A stretch of DNA of 64,000 bases from the NCBI RefSeq assembly GCF_007858275.1, contig NZ_VFEV01000003.1:186001-250000 (forward strand), in the 5' to 3' direction. The translations under genes and the position numbers were made by a program. Under the pieces are notes generated by a model, which was not told the DNA's origin, ran no database searches, and worked only from the letters and a program-made list of their open reading frames with translations. The first letter of the stretch is position 1, and every line of letters starts with the position of its first letter. This DNA comes from Pseudomonas proteolytica. GTDB lineage: Bacteria > Pseudomonadota > Gammaproteobacteria > Pseudomonadales > Pseudomonadaceae. Below, piece after piece: positions 36,590-45,675 of this stretch.

Positions 36590-36723
36590 GAATCGGTGGC
36601 GTGACTGTTAAATACCAGTTGGTCACAAGCAGACCCTATGTGTCACAAAAGTTGTTCGGTTACACTCCGGGTCTGTGAAACCGATCCTACCGAATCACTT
36701 TTAACGTTCCTACGAGGTTTGCC

Positions 36724-38502
36724 ATGGCTGACTACAAAGCGCCGCTGCGCGATATGCGCTTCGTCCTCAACGAAGTATTCGAGGTTGCCAAGCTGTGGGC
36801 GCAATTGCCGGCCCTGGCCGAGACCGTCGACGCCCAAACCGTCGAGGCAATCCTTGAAGAGGCTGGCAAAGTCACCGCCAAGACCATCGCCCCGTTGAGC
36901 CGCAGCGGCGACGAGGAAGGTTGCCGCTGGGACAACGGCGTGGTCACCACGCCGGCCGGCTTTCCCGAAGCCTACAAGACCTATGCCGAAGGCGGCTGGG
37001 TGGGCGTAGGGGGCGACCCGGCCTACGGTGGCATGGGCATGCCCAAGGCCGTGTCGGCCCAGGTCGAAGAAATGATCAACTCCTCGGGCCTGGCGTTTGG
37101 CCTGTACCCCATGCTGACGTCCGGCGCTTGCGTGTCGATCAACACCCACGCCAGTGAAGAACTGAAAGCCACTTACCTGCCGAATATGTACGCGGGCGTG
37201 TGGGCCGGTTCCATGTGCCTGACCGAGCCCCATGCCGGCACCGATCTGGGGATTATTCGTACCAAGGCCGAGCCCCAGGCGGACGGTTCCTACAAGGTCA
37301 GCGGGACCAAGATCTTCATCACCGGTGGCGAACACGACCTCACCGAAAACATCATCCACCTGGTGCTGGCCAAGTTGCCGGACGCTCCGGCCGGTCCCAA
37401 GGGCATCTCGCTGTTCCTGGTGCCCAAGTTCATGGTCAATGCCGATGGCAGCCTGGGCGCACGCAACCCGGTGACCTGTGGTTCGATCGAACACAAGATG
37501 GGCATCCAGGCTTCCGCCACTTGTGTGATGAACTTCGACGACGCCGTTGGCTACCTGGTCGGCGAGCCGAACCGTGGCCTGGCGGCGATGTTCACCATGA
37601 TGAACTACGAGCGCCTGGGCGTCGGCATCCAGGGCCTGGCGACCGGCGAGCGTTCTTACCAGAACGCTGTGGAATACGCGCGTGACCGCCTGCAAAGCCG
37701 TTCGCCGACTGGCCCCAAGGCCCAGGACAAGATCGCCGACCCGATCATCAACCACCCTGACGTGCGCCGCATGTTGCTGACCATGAAGGCGGCGAACGAA
37801 GGCGGCCGTGCGTTTTCCACTTATGTGGCGATGCAACTGGACACCGCCAAGTTCAGCGAAGACGCCGCGACCCGCAAGCGCGCGGATGACCTGGTGGCGC
37901 TGCTGACCCCGGTATCCAAGGCCTTCCTCACCGACCTGGGCCTGGAAACCACCGTGCACGGCCAGCAGATCTTCGGCGGCCATGGTTATATCCGTGAGTG
38001 GGGCCAGGAGCAGTTGGTGCGTGACGTGCGTATCACGCAGATCTACGAAGGCACCAACGGCATCCAGGCGCTGGACTTGATGGGGCGCAAGATCGTTGGC
38101 AGCGGCGGGGCGTTCTACACCCTGTTTGCCGATGAGATCCGCCACTTCATCGCCACGGCCAGCAGCGACCTGGCTGAGTTCACCCAGCCCCTGAGCGCCG
38201 CGGTGGACGAACTCGACACCTTGACTGCCTGGGTGCTGGATCGCGCCAAGACCAACCCGAATGAAATCGGCGCGGCCTCGGTGGAGTATCTGCATGCCTT
38301 CGGCTACATGGCCTATGCCTATATGTGGGCGTTGATGGCCAAGGCGGCTTTGGGCAAGGAGACTGAGGAAGACTTCTACGCCAGCAAACTGGGGACGGCG
38401 CGCTTCTACTTCGCTCGTCTGCTGCCGCGTATTCACTCCCTGAGTGCCTCCGTGAAGGCCGGCAGTGAATCGCTGTTCTTGCTGGACGAAGCGCAGTTCT
38501 AA
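36724..38502 (+). CDS. Acyl-CoA dehydrogenase, third paralogue
   Basis: A 592-residue FAD enzyme of the same family: [80 protein letters not shown], and EGTNGIQALDLMGRKIVGSGG. The changes HCGTD to HAGTD and ISAGEH to ITGGEH separate it from the other two and may reflect another acyl chain range. It resembles P. aeruginosa PA0508 in position. The ATG follows ACGAGG. A 134-base gap precedes it, so it probably has its own promoter; I saw no clear PsrA box there. Confidence 0.9.
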   Translation: MADYKAPLRDMRFVLNEVFEVAKLWAQLPALAETVDAQTVEAILEEAGKVTAKTIAPLSRSGDEEGCRWDNGVVTTPAGFPEAYKTYAEGGWVGVGGDPAYGGMGMPKAVSAQVEEMINSSGLAFGLYPMLTSGACVSINTHASEELKATYLPNMYAGVWAGSMCLTEPHAGTDLGIIRTKAEPQADGSYKVSGTKIFITGGEHDLTENIIHLVLAKLPDAPAGPKGISLFLVPKFMVNADGSLGARNPVTCGSIEHKMGIQASATCVMNFDDAVGYLVGEPNRGLAAMFTMMNYERLGVGIQGLATGERSYQNAVEYARDRLQSRSPTGPKAQDKIADPIINHPDVRRMLLTMKAANEGGRAFSTYVAMQLDTAKFSEDAATRKRADDLVALLTPVSKAFLTDLGLETTVHGQQIFGGHGYIREWGQEQLVRDVRITQIYEGTNGIQALDLMGRKIVGSGGAFYTLFADEIRHFIATASSDLAEFTQPLSAAVDELDTLTAWVLDRAKTNPNEIGAASVEYLHAFGYMAYAYMWALMAKAALGKETEEDFYASKLGTARFYFARLLPRIHSLSASVKAGSESLFLLDEAQF

Positions 38503-38685
38503 TCGGGGGAGGTCATGTAAGCATTCTCTTACATGACGTACTGCTAATCGTCCTCTATCGCCAGATTGGATCCACAGCTAATCTACTTCACATGGACGTC
38601 GCGCAGGAAGCGCAAAGCAACAACAGGGACACGTAGGATTCTGCCAGGGTGGCGGAGTGAAATGGATGTCAGGGAAACAGTCTGC

Positions 38686-38711
38686 AAAGCCCCGCTTCGG
38701 CGGGGTTTTCT
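38686..38711 (+). terminator. Intrinsic terminator
   Basis: AAAGCCCCGC, TTCG, GCGGGG and TTTTCTT form a short stable stem with a T-run on the plus strand. It lies between the third dehydrogenase and the convergent LysR gene. Confidence 0.82.
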
Positions 38712-38729
38712 TATTGCCCGCGAAAAAGT

Positions 38730-39650
38730 TCAGGCCAGCCCGTCTACCGGGCTTGCCGGCCCATGTGGCCCATTCATCACGTCTTCGAGCAAGGTGCGCA
38801 GCAACTCCAGCGTGGCTTGCTGACGTTGTACATCCCGGCACACCAAACCTACTTTCAGCGGCACCCGTGGCTCACTCAAGGGCTTCCACAATAGCGCGTG
38901 GCTGCTGTGTTCATCCTGTGATCGGCCAGGCAGTACTGTCGCCAGACGGGTATGGGGCAGGCTGTCGAGAATCCCCACCATGGTGTTCAGCTCGGCCTGG
39001 ACCTGCGGCCGGCGCCCCAGGTTCGCCAGTTGCGCCTGCCAGATCTGCCTGATCTGGAACTCTTCCCCGAGCAACAGCATGGGCAGTTCCGCTGCTTGTT
39101 TGAGGGAGACCTTCTTGAATTCACGCAAAGGATGATCGGCAGGGATGACTACTTTCAGTTCATCTTCATACAGCAGTACGCCGTGCAAGCCCGGTTGGCG
39201 TGCCGGTAGGTAGCTGATGCCAATGTCCAGCGAGCCATTGAGCAGGCGACGTTCGATCTCCAGGCCCGTCAGCTCATAGATCTGCACCACCAGGTGTGGC
39301 TGGGCTTTGCGCACGCGTTCGAGCATCTGTGGCACCAGGCTGGTGTGCACGGTTTGCAGCACACCGATAGCCAGGGTCCGCAGCGCCTGGCCCTTGAAGT
39401 GCCGCAGGGCCTCGACGGCTTGCTGCATGCCATCGAGCAACGGCAGGGCATGGTTGTACAAGGTGTGGGCAGCCAGGGTCGGCAACAGGCGTTTACTGCT
39501 GCGTTCGAACAAGCTGACATCGAGGTGCTGCTCCAGCTGGCGGATCTGCTGCGACAGCGCTGGCTGGGAAATCGACAGGCGCTCTGCGGCCCGGCCCACA
39601 TGGCCCTCTTCGTACACCGCGACGAAATAACGCAGTTGCTTGAAATCCAT
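38730..39650 (-). CDS. LysR-family regulator
   Basis: A 306-residue transcription factor. The N-terminal winged helix (1-60) reads MDFKQLRYFVAVYEEGHVGRAAERLSISQPALSQQIRQLE. The C-terminal effector domain (about 90-295) has the two-lobed periplasmic-binding fold. It is of the CynR/CbbR-like group by its start. The ATG is followed within the divergent gap by an ATAAG/CTTAT box, suggesting self-regulation and control of the divergent aminotransferase gene at 39857. The effector is unknown. Confidence 0.9.
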   Translation of the reverse strand: MDFKQLRYFVAVYEEGHVGRAAERLSISQPALSQQIRQLEQHLDVSLFERSSKRLLPTLAAHTLYNHALPLLDGMQQAVEALRHFKGQALRTLAIGVLQTVHTSLVPQMLERVRKAQPHLVVQIYELTGLEIERRLLNGSLDIGISYLPARQPGLHGVLLYEDELKVVIPADHPLREFKKVSLKQAAELPMLLLGEEFQIRQIWQAQLANLGRRPQVQAELNTMVGILDSLPHTRLATVLPGRSQDEHSSHALLWKPLSEPRVPLKVGLVCRDVQRQQATLELLRTLLEDVMNGPHGPASPVDGLA

Positions 39651-39664
39651 AAGTAATGCTTATC
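39650..39664. promoter_or_regulatory. Candidate LysR box
   Basis: ATAAG-TAATG-CTTAT is a perfect 5-bp-arm palindrome with the T-N11-A style spacing of LysR sites. It touches the lysR start codon on the minus strand and faces the aminotransferase gene. Confidence 0.45.
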
Positions 39665-39856
39665 GAAAATGCTGGAAAATCGAAATGGCTGTACGCCCCC
39701 AAGGCGCCTAGTCTAGCGCCTATTCATAGGGCTTACAGGGCCAAGACGCGAGATGAATACCGTTTGCAGCGATGGTGTTTACATAGGCAAGGCAAAAAAC
39801 GTATTGCCGGGCTTCCGCCAATCCAGGGTTGCCAACAACCCGTGGGGTGTGCAGGC

Positions 39857-41128
39857 ATGAACCTGTTCAACTTGCGCCGTCCGGCGCCGAGCCTGGACGA
39901 TCTGTTACTGGACGCGAAAACCCCGATGCTGCGTGATGAGCTTTCCACTCAATCCCTGATGCCCACAGTGGCCCGCCCTCCGCAGGTTTTCGTACGTGGC
40001 CAGGGTTCCTGGCTATGGGACAGTGAAGACCGTGCCTACCTCGACTTTACCCAGGGTGGTGCGGCCAACAGCCTTGGCCACAGCCCTTCAGTTTTGGTGC
40101 GCGCGTTGGCCGACCAAGCGCAAGCGCTGATCAACCCCGGCAACGGGCTGCACAACCGCAGCCAACTGAACCTGGTGGACCGCCTGTGCCACAGCACCGG
40201 CAGCGACCAGGCCTACCTGCTCAACAGCGGTACGGAAGCCTGCGAGGCGGCGATCAAGCTGGCGCGCAAGTGGGGCCAGCTGCACCGTGGTGGCGCCTAT
40301 CGCATCATTACCGCTGGCAACGCCAGCCACGGGCGCAGCCTGGCGACGCTGGCGGCCTCTGGCGACAATCGCTTCGAGCCACAACTGCCAGGCTTCTGCC
40401 ACGTACCGTTCAATGACCTGCCCGCCCTGCATGCCGCGGTCGACGCACAAACCGTCGCGATCATGCTGGAACCGATCCAGGGCGAAGCCGGCGTCATCCC
40501 GGCCACCGAGCATTACCTCAAGGGTGTGGAGCGGTTGTGCCGGGAGTTGGGCATTCTGCTGATTCTTGATGAAGTACAGACGGGGATGGGCCGTTGCGGC
40601 ACCTTGCTGGCCGAACAGCGCTACGGCGTGCGCGCCGATATCGTCGCCTTGGGTAAAGGCCTGGGTGGCGGAGTGCCATTGGCTGCGCTGCTGGCTCGCG
40701 GCAAAGCCTGCTGTTTTGAAATCGGTGAGTTGGAAGGCACCCATCACGGCAATGCCCTGATGGCGGCCGCCGGCGTCGCTGTGCTCGATAACGTGCTGGG
40801 GCACGGCTTTCTCGAACACGTACGTGATACCAGCCAGTACCTGGGCGAAGGCCTGGCGCGGCTTGCCCACCGCTATGGCCAGGGCGAACTGCGGGGCCAG
40901 GGCCTGTTGTTGGGCCTGAGCTTGTCAGAAGATTCGGCAGATGCAGTGGTAAAAGCGGCGCTTTATGAGGGCCTGATCCTCAATGCCCCACAACCCAACT
41001 GCCTGCGCTTTACCCCGGCGTTGACGGTAAGCAAGAGCAATATCGACGAAATGCTACTGCGCCTGGCCCGTGCGTTTTCCCGTGTGCACACCGCCCAACT
41101 GCAATGCCGCAAGGGCATCGCTGTTTAA
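39857..41128 (+). CDS. Class III PLP aminotransferase (acetylornithine aminotransferase-like)
   Basis: A 423-residue aminotransferase. The cofactor region NSGTEACEAAIKLARKWG, the Asp in LILDEVQTGMGRCG and the Schiff-base lysine in VALGKGLGGGVPLAALLA are all present. Compared with ArgD it has an N-terminal extension of about 20 residues (NLFNLRRPAPSLDDLLLDAK). The start at 39857 is judged from this extension and a weak GCAGG site; the frame stays open for 67 more codons upstream without a good start. It is divergent from a LysR gene that may regulate it. The substrate is not known; a terminator follows. Confidence 0.85.
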   Translation: MNLFNLRRPAPSLDDLLLDAKTPMLRDELSTQSLMPTVARPPQVFVRGQGSWLWDSEDRAYLDFTQGGAANSLGHSPSVLVRALADQAQALINPGNGLHNRSQLNLVDRLCHSTGSDQAYLLNSGTEACEAAIKLARKWGQLHRGGAYRIITAGNASHGRSLATLAASGDNRFEPQLPGFCHVPFNDLPALHAAVDAQTVAIMLEPIQGEAGVIPATEHYLKGVERLCRELGILLILDEVQTGMGRCGTLLAEQRYGVRADIVALGKGLGGGVPLAALLARGKACCFEIGELEGTHHGNALMAAAGVAVLDNVLGHGFLEHVRDTSQYLGEGLARLAHRYGQGELRGQGLLLGLSLSEDSADAVVKAALYEGLILNAPQPNCLRFTPALTVSKSNIDEMLLRLARAFSRVHTAQLQCRKGIAV

Positions 41129-41163
41129 CCCCCTATTCCTGAACCGTCTCGCGGTATACGCAG

Positions 41164-41202
41164 CGCCTCCAGCTTGATTCTTTTGGCTGGGGGCGTTTTT
41201 TT
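41164..41202 (+). terminator. Intrinsic terminator
   Basis: CGCCTCCAGC, a 12-base loop, GGCTGGGGGCG and seven T. It ends the aminotransferase message. Confidence 0.8.
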
Positions 41203-41325
41203 GTGTGTAATTTCTGGATTGAAAAGGACGCTTGAGGCTCATCGAGAAAAATGGCTTTTTAGCGGGCACCGGCAGGGAGTGCCGGAAGGGCGCAAAGATT
41301 TTTTGTGACCCCTATTTTTAATCTG

Positions 41326-41340
41326 TACCACCAGGTGGTA
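41326..41340. promoter_or_regulatory. Palindromic operator of the toxin-antitoxin operon
   Basis: TACCACC-A-GGTGGTA has perfect 7-bp arms around one base. It lies 22 bases before the toxin start, where the helix-turn-helix antitoxin is expected to bind and repress its own operon. Confidence 0.65.
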
Positions 41341-41362
41341 TGTTTATGGGGAAGGGATGCCT

Positions 41363-41728
41363 ATGAAGCTGCGACTGTTCAAAAGCCGGCATTTTGCTGA
41401 TGCCGCCAGCAAGGCCTGGATCTGCGATTCGCAATTAAGAGAGGCATTTGGTGAGATGCTCAGGGGCCAGGCGGACAATCTGGGTGGTGGAGTCTGGAAG
41501 AAACGCCTCAATCACAACCGGCATCGCTCCATCGTCCTGGCGAAGGGCAGGCATTACTGGGTTTATCAGTTTCTGTTCGCCAAGCAAGAACAAAGCAATA
41601 TCAGTCACAAGGAATTGACTGGGTTTCGGGCGTTGGCAAAGGCCTATGAAGGCTTAAACGAAATACAGATCCAGCAGTTGCTGGATCTCAGGGAGTTTGT
41701 GGAGATACATCATGACCAAAAAATATGA
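41363..41728 (+). CDS. RelE/HigB-type toxin
   Basis: A 121-residue basic protein of the RelE toxin family in the larger subgroup (segments LRLFKSRHFADAA, VWKKRLNHNRHRSIVLAKGRHYWVYQFLFAKQE, and the helical tail TGFRALAKAYEGL). Such toxins cleave mRNA on the ribosome or are gyrase poisons in the ParE branch. The ATG at 41363 is chosen because GGGGAAGGG lies at proper distance; an ATG two codons earlier overlaps it. It precedes and overlaps the antitoxin by 17 bases, the toxin-first order of higBA-like systems. Confidence 0.82.
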   Translation: MKLRLFKSRHFADAASKAWICDSQLREAFGEMLRGQADNLGGGVWKKRLNHNRHRSIVLAKGRHYWVYQFLFAKQEQSNISHKELTGFRALAKAYEGLNEIQIQQLLDLREFVEIHHDQKI

Positions 41729-42032
41729 AAGCCAAGCGCTGGAGTCCATTCACCAATCGGCCAGCGCGCTGCATTCGATTGGCGCCATCAGCAAGACCAC
41801 CCTTCGTGAATTCGATGAGCTGTGCATTGCGCCTGTGCCGGCACAGATACCTGCCGACCAGATCAAGCAACTGCGCGAGCGCAGTCATGTCAGCCAACCG
41901 GTGTTCGCCCGCTACCTGAACACCAGTGCGTCGACAATCAAGCAATGGGAGTCCGGCGAGAAGCAACCCAGCGGCATGGCGCTCAAGCTGCTGAGCATCG
42001 TGCAAAAGCACGGATTGGAGATCCTTGCCTGA
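41712..42032 (+). CDS. HigA/NadS-type antitoxin with helix-turn-helix
   Basis: A 106-residue DNA-binding antitoxin. A C-terminal Xre-like helix-turn-helix (about 55-100) reads IKQLRERSHVSQPVFARYLNTSASTIKQWESGEKQPSG, typical of the NadS/HigA group. The N-terminal part (1-50) presumably wraps the toxin. The start MTKKYESQ overlaps the end of the toxin gene. It likely represses the operon through the palindrome at 41326. Confidence 0.84.
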   Translation: MTKKYESQALESIHQSASALHSIGAISKTTLREFDELCIAPVPAQIPADQIKQLRERSHVSQPVFARYLNTSASTIKQWESGEKQPSGMALKLLSIVQKHGLEILA

Positions 42033-42129
42033 GGAGGATGGCCCGGTGCCAGATTCCACTGAACCCTCACGCGCGGCCAGGGTCGATTAGCTGTACGGCT
42101 CACACGAGCCGATTATTCGGAGCTGACCC

Positions 42130-42288
42130 ATGGATTTCATTCGTATCATCATCGCCATTCTGCTGCCGCCACTGGGTGTGTTCCTGCAAGTGGGTTTCGC
42201 CGGCGCGTTCTGGCTGAATATCCTGTTGACCCTGTGCGGCTACATCCCTGGCATCGTGCATGCGGTCTACATCATCGCCAAGCGTTGA
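42130..42288 (+). CDS. Pmp3/YqaE-family small membrane protein
   Basis: A 52-residue proteolipid made of two membrane helices: MDFIRIIIAILLPPLGVFLQ and FWLNILLTLCGYIPGIVHAV, joined by a short polar loop and ending AKR. This is the full Pmp3 fold; members affect membrane potential and salt or osmotic tolerance in yeast, plants and bacteria. Start ATG at 42130 follows GGAGCTGACCC. It is too short for many gene finders and lies only 4 bases from the pqqE stop on the other strand. Confidence 0.88.
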   Translation: MDFIRIIIAILLPPLGVFLQVGFAGAFWLNILLTLCGYIPGIVHAVYIIAKR

Positions 42289-42292
42289 TCGG

Positions 42293-43444
42293 TCAGCCTT
42301 TGGCGATCAGCCTGGAGTTTCGCTCATTGCGAAAAGCCAGGTGCTCGATGGTCTGCGTCGCGTGCTCGGCTTCGAGCCGGGCATTGAGGATGATGCCGTG
42401 ATCGGCGGACTTGCTGCACACCGGGTCAGCATTGCTGGCGTCGCCGGTTAGCATGAACGCCTGGCAGCGGCAGCCGCCGAAGTCCTTTTCCTTCTCGTCG
42501 CACGAGCGGCATGGCTCTGGCATCCAGTCGTAACCACGAAAGCGGTTGAAGCCAAACGAGTCGTACCAGATGTGCTGCATGCTGTGGTCGCGCACATTGG
42601 GAAACTGCACCGGCATCTGTCGGGCGCCGTGACAAGGTAGGGCAGTGCCGTCTGGTGTCACTGTCAGAAAGATACTGCCCCAGCCATTCATACAGGCCTT
42701 AGGGCGTTCCTCGTAGTAGTCCGGCGTGACAAAGATCAGCTTGCACGGATGCCCTTCGGCTTCCAGCTTGGCGCGGTATTCGTTGGTGATGCGTTCGGCA
42801 CGGGTCAGTTGTTCCTGGGTCGGCAGCAGGCCAACACGGTTGAGCTGGGCCCAGCCATAGAACTGGCAGGTGGCGAGTTCGACAAAGTCTGCCTCCAGCG
42901 CAATGCACAGTTCGATGATGCGGTCGATCTTGTCGATATTGTGCCGATGGGTGACGAAGTTCAGCACCATCGGATAGCCATGGGCTTTGACCGCCCGGGC
43001 CATTTCCAGCTTCTGCGCGAAAGCCTTTTTGGACCCGGCCAGCAGGTTGTTCACCTGTTCATCGCTGGCCTGGAAGCTGATCTGGATATGGTCCAGGCCG
43101 GCTTTCTTGAAGTCGCTGATCTTCTGCTCGGTCAAGCCGATGCCGGAGGTGATCAGGTTGGTATAAAACCCCAGCTTGCGCGCCTCGGCGATCAGCTCGG
43201 CGAGATCCTGGCGCACCAGTGGCTCACCGCCGGAAAACCCCAGTTGTGCCGCGCCCATTTCCCGGGCTTCGCGAAACACCTTGATCCATTGCTCGGTACT
43301 CAACTCCTTGCCCTGCTCGGCGAAATCCAGCGGGTTGGAGCAGTACGGGCACTGCAGCGGGCAGCGATAGGTCAGCTCGGCGAGCAACCATAGCGGCAGG
43401 CCGATCTCGGGCTTTTCAGGCAAGTTCGATCCAGTGCTGTGCAC
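42293..43444 (-). CDS. pqqE: PqqA peptide cyclase (radical SAM)
   Basis: Radical SAM enzyme of 383 residues that links Glu and Tyr of the PqqA peptide, the first step of PQQ synthesis. The radical cluster motif is [13 protein letters not shown] (C-x3-C-x2-C, about 22-29), with [10 protein letters not shown] as the SAM-binding glycine motif. The C-terminal SPASM cysteines are in [37 protein letters not shown]. The start is GTG at 43444, giving (M)[16 protein letters not shown] and overlapping pqqD by 29 bases. A TTG seven codons later is an alternative. Confidence 0.94.
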   Translation of the reverse strand: MHSTGSNLPEKPEIGLPLWLLAELTYRCPLQCPYCSNPLDFAEQGKELSTEQWIKVFREAREMGAAQLGFSGGEPLVRQDLAELIAEARKLGFYTNLITSGIGLTEQKISDFKKAGLDHIQISFQASDEQVNNLLAGSKKAFAQKLEMARAVKAHGYPMVLNFVTHRHNIDKIDRIIELCIALEADFVELATCQFYGWAQLNRVGLLPTQEQLTRAERITNEYRAKLEAEGHPCKLIFVTPDYYEERPKACMNGWGSIFLTVTPDGTALPCHGARQMPVQFPNVRDHSMQHIWYDSFGFNRFRGYDWMPEPCRSCDEKEKDFGGCRCQAFMLTGDASNADPVCSKSADHGIILNARLEAEHATQTIEHLAFRNERNSRLIAKG

Positions 43445-43691
43445 GCGCCACCTCCATGAATTGCTCGATGTCTTCACCGAGTTCGGGTACGCCGGGGAAT
43501 TGCTGCTCCAGCTCGCCAATGATGGCCGCCACACTGCGCTCGCCGTCGATCAAACCGCCAATCAAGGCGGCGCTGTCGTTGAGCTTGATCATGCCTTCGG
43601 GGTACAGCAACACATGGCCCTTCTGCGCTGGCTCGTACTGGTAGCGGTAACCCTGGCGCCAGGTCGGCTTTTTGCTGCGGTCGAAACTCAT
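43416..43691 (-). CDS. pqqD: PqqA-binding chaperone PqqD
   Basis: A 91-residue peptide chaperone that presents PqqA to PqqE, a winged-helix RRE fold. Family features are [40 protein letters not shown] and [20 protein letters not shown]. It is coupled to pqqC by a 4-base overlap and to pqqE by a longer overlap. Confidence 0.93.
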   Translation of the reverse strand: MSFDRSKKPTWRQGYRYQYEPAQKGHVLLYPEGMIKLNDSAALIGGLIDGERSVAAIIGELEQQFPGVPELGEDIEQFMEVARAQHWIELA

Positions 43692-44440
43692 AGCGTGATC
43701 CCTTTATGCCAGACCCGTTGCGCGGTCACGCTGTGATAAGGCGGGCGGTTCAGTTCGTAGGCCATGCTCATGGCATCGAGCATGCTCCAAAGGATGTCGA
43801 GTTTGAACTGGAGAATCTCCAGCATCCGCTCCTGACCGGCGCGGCTGGTGTAGTGCGCAAGCGTGATCGCCAGTCCGTGCTCGACATCACGCCGGGCCTG
43901 GCCCAGGCGGGTACGGAAATACTCGTAGCCGGCAGGGTCGATCCATGGGTAATGCTGGGGCCAGCTGTCGAGGCGCGACTGGTGGATCTGCGGGGCGAAC
44001 AACTCGGTCAGCGAGCTGCTGGCGGCTTCCTGCCAACTGGCCCGGCGGGCGAAATTGACGTAGGCATCCACGGCAAACCGCACGCCGGGCAACACCAGTT
44101 CCTGGGAACGCAGTTGATCCGGGTCCAGGCCCACCGCCTGGCCCAGGCGCAGCCAGGCTTCGATGCCGCCGTCTTCGCCGGGTGCGCCGTCATGATCGAG
44201 CAGGCGCTGGATCCACTCGCGACGGATTTCCCGGTCCGGGCAGTTGGCCAGGATCGCGGCGTCCTTCAGCGGGATGTTCACCTGGTAGTAGAACCGGTTG
44301 GCGACCCAGCCCTGGATCTGCTCGCGGGTGGCCCGGCCTTCATACATCGCCACGTGGTACGGGTGATGGATATGGTAGAACGCGCCCTTGGCCCGCAAGG
44401 CCTGTTCAAATTCGGCGGGGGTCAGCGGTGTGTCGGTCAT
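43688..44440 (-). CDS. pqqC: Pyrroloquinoline-quinone synthase
   Basis: Cofactor-free oxidase of 250 residues catalysing the final ring closure and eight-electron oxidation to PQQ. The all-helical fold is recognised by [33 protein letters not shown] (active-site His and Tyr), the [14 protein letters not shown] region, and [14 protein letters not shown]. The start [15 protein letters not shown] is preferred to an ATG seven codons upstream. Its stop overlaps pqqD. Confidence 0.96.
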   Translation of the reverse strand: MTDTPLTPAEFEQALRAKGAFYHIHHPYHVAMYEGRATREQIQGWVANRFYYQVNIPLKDAAILANCPDREIRREWIQRLLDHDGAPGEDGGIEAWLRLGQAVGLDPDQLRSQELVLPGVRFAVDAYVNFARRASWQEAASSSLTELFAPQIHQSRLDSWPQHYPWIDPAGYEYFRTRLGQARRDVEHGLAITLAHYTSRAGQERMLEILQFKLDILWSMLDAMSMAYELNRPPYHSVTAQRVWHKGITL

Positions 44441-44450
44441 TGGGGCTCTC

Positions 44451-45362
44451 CTACAATTCAATGCTCATGCCGTCGTAGGCTACTTCTACATTGCGCCGCG
44501 CCAACTCGGCCCGTTCAGGCGAGTCTTCGTCGAGGATCGGGTTGGTGTTGTTGATATGGATAAGTACCTTGCGCTGCTTGGGCAATTGCTCCAGCACTTG
44601 CAGCATGCCGCCGGGGCCGTTCTGCGCCAGGTGGCCCATTTCGCGGCCCGTGCGGGTGCCGACGCCACGGCGCTGCATTTCGTCGTCATCCCACATCGTG
44701 CCGTCCACCAGCAGGCAGTCGCTTTGCGCCATGATTTGAAGCAGCGGCGCGTCGACTTTGCCCAGCCCGGGGGCGTAGAACAGTTTGCCGCCGGTGCGCA
44801 GGTCTTCGACGATCAAGCCGATATTGTCACCCGGGTGCGGGTCGAACCGATGGGGCGAGTAGGGCGGCGCGGCGCTGCGCAGGGGCAACGGGGTAAAGCG
44901 CAGGTTGGAGCAGGCAGGAATGCTGAAACTGGCGTCCAGCTCGATACGGTTCCACGCCAGGCCGCCATTCCAGTGGGTCAACATGGTGAACAGCGGGAAG
45001 CCGGTGCTCAGGTCTTCATGGACCATGTCGGTGCACCACACCTGGTGCGGGCAGCCCTCGCGCAGGCTGAGCAGGCCGGTGGTGTGGTCGATCTGGCTGT
45101 CCATCAGGATGATTGCGCTGATACCGGTATCGCGTAGCGCGCGGCCAGGTTGCATCGGCGCAAAATTTTGCAGTTGGGCGCGGATATCCGGCGAGGCGTT
45201 GCACAGCACCCAGTTCACGCCATCGTCGGACAGGGCGATGGACGATTGGGTGCGCGCCTGGGCCCGCAGGCTGCCGTCGCGAAAACCGGCGCAGTTCACG
45301 CAGTTGCAGTTCCACTGCGGGAAACCGCCACCGGCCGCCGAACCTAGAATCTGGACGAACAT
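44451..45362 (-). CDS. pqqB: PQQ biosynthesis hydroxylase PqqB
   Basis: Metallo-beta-lactamase-fold protein, 303 residues, reported to hydroxylate a tyrosine-derived intermediate. It begins [21 protein letters not shown] with the family Cys pair, and the metal-binding His/Asp motif [18 protein letters not shown] and [11 protein letters not shown] are visible; DHTTGL is typical of this family rather than HxHxDH. A GGAGCAGCG site precedes the start. It lies after the pqqA hairpin. Confidence 0.95.
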   Translation of the reverse strand: MFVQILGSAAGGGFPQWNCNCVNCAGFRDGSLRAQARTQSSIALSDDGVNWVLCNASPDIRAQLQNFAPMQPGRALRDTGISAIILMDSQIDHTTGLLSLREGCPHQVWCTDMVHEDLSTGFPLFTMLTHWNGGLAWNRIELDASFSIPACSNLRFTPLPLRSAAPPYSPHRFDPHPGDNIGLIVEDLRTGGKLFYAPGLGKVDAPLLQIMAQSDCLLVDGTMWDDDEMQRRGVGTRTGREMGHLAQNGPGGMLQVLEQLPKQRKVLIHINNTNPILDEDSPERAELARRNVEVAYDGMSIEL

Positions 45363-45390
45363 CGCTGCTCCTTTACACAAGACTCAAAAT

Positions 45391-45417
45391 AAAAACGCCC
45401 CGGCGAGCCGAGGCGTT
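45391..45417 (-). terminator. Hairpin with T-run between pqqA and pqqB
   Basis: On the minus strand AACGCC-TCGGCTCGCCGG-GGCGTT followed by TTT: a terminator-like stem directly after pqqA. It may cut most transcripts and yield much more pqqA than pqqB-E message. Confidence 0.75.
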
Positions 45418-45437
45418 GCATTGCAATACAAAAGCAA

Positions 45438-45512
45438 TCAGCGGCTGGCGAAGTACATGGTGACTTCAAAACCAATACGCAGATCAGTGTAAGCAGGTTT
45501 GGACCAAGTCAT
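45438..45512 (-). CDS. pqqA: PQQ precursor peptide PqqA
   Basis: A 24-residue precursor peptide. It begins [10 protein letters not shown] and contains the substrate motif FEVTMYF, in which Glu and Tyr become PQQ. An ATG two codons upstream is only one base from AGGAG, while the ATG at 45512 has seven bases, so the shorter form is chosen. It was located by direct translation because it is very short. Confidence 0.97.
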   Translation of the reverse strand: MTWSKPAYTDLRIGFEVTMYFASR

Positions 45513-45675
45513 ATTCATACTCCTACGAAGGGATGGGACGTTTACTACCAAGTAATACATATAGTCCACCTCCAGTCGGAGATGTTCAGATGCGTGGCGC
45601 GATTTTACTCATTTCTGGTCAAGCTAGCGCTGTCTTGGTGGAAAAAGCCTGTTGCAGCATCGGCAACGATCAACG

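Noticed and set aside
36643..38436. 597-codon minus-strand frame opposite the third acyl-CoA dehydrogenase
   Set aside because: Shadow of the real gene, no start site or motif; similar shadows exist opposite 31410-33215 and 34805-36589.
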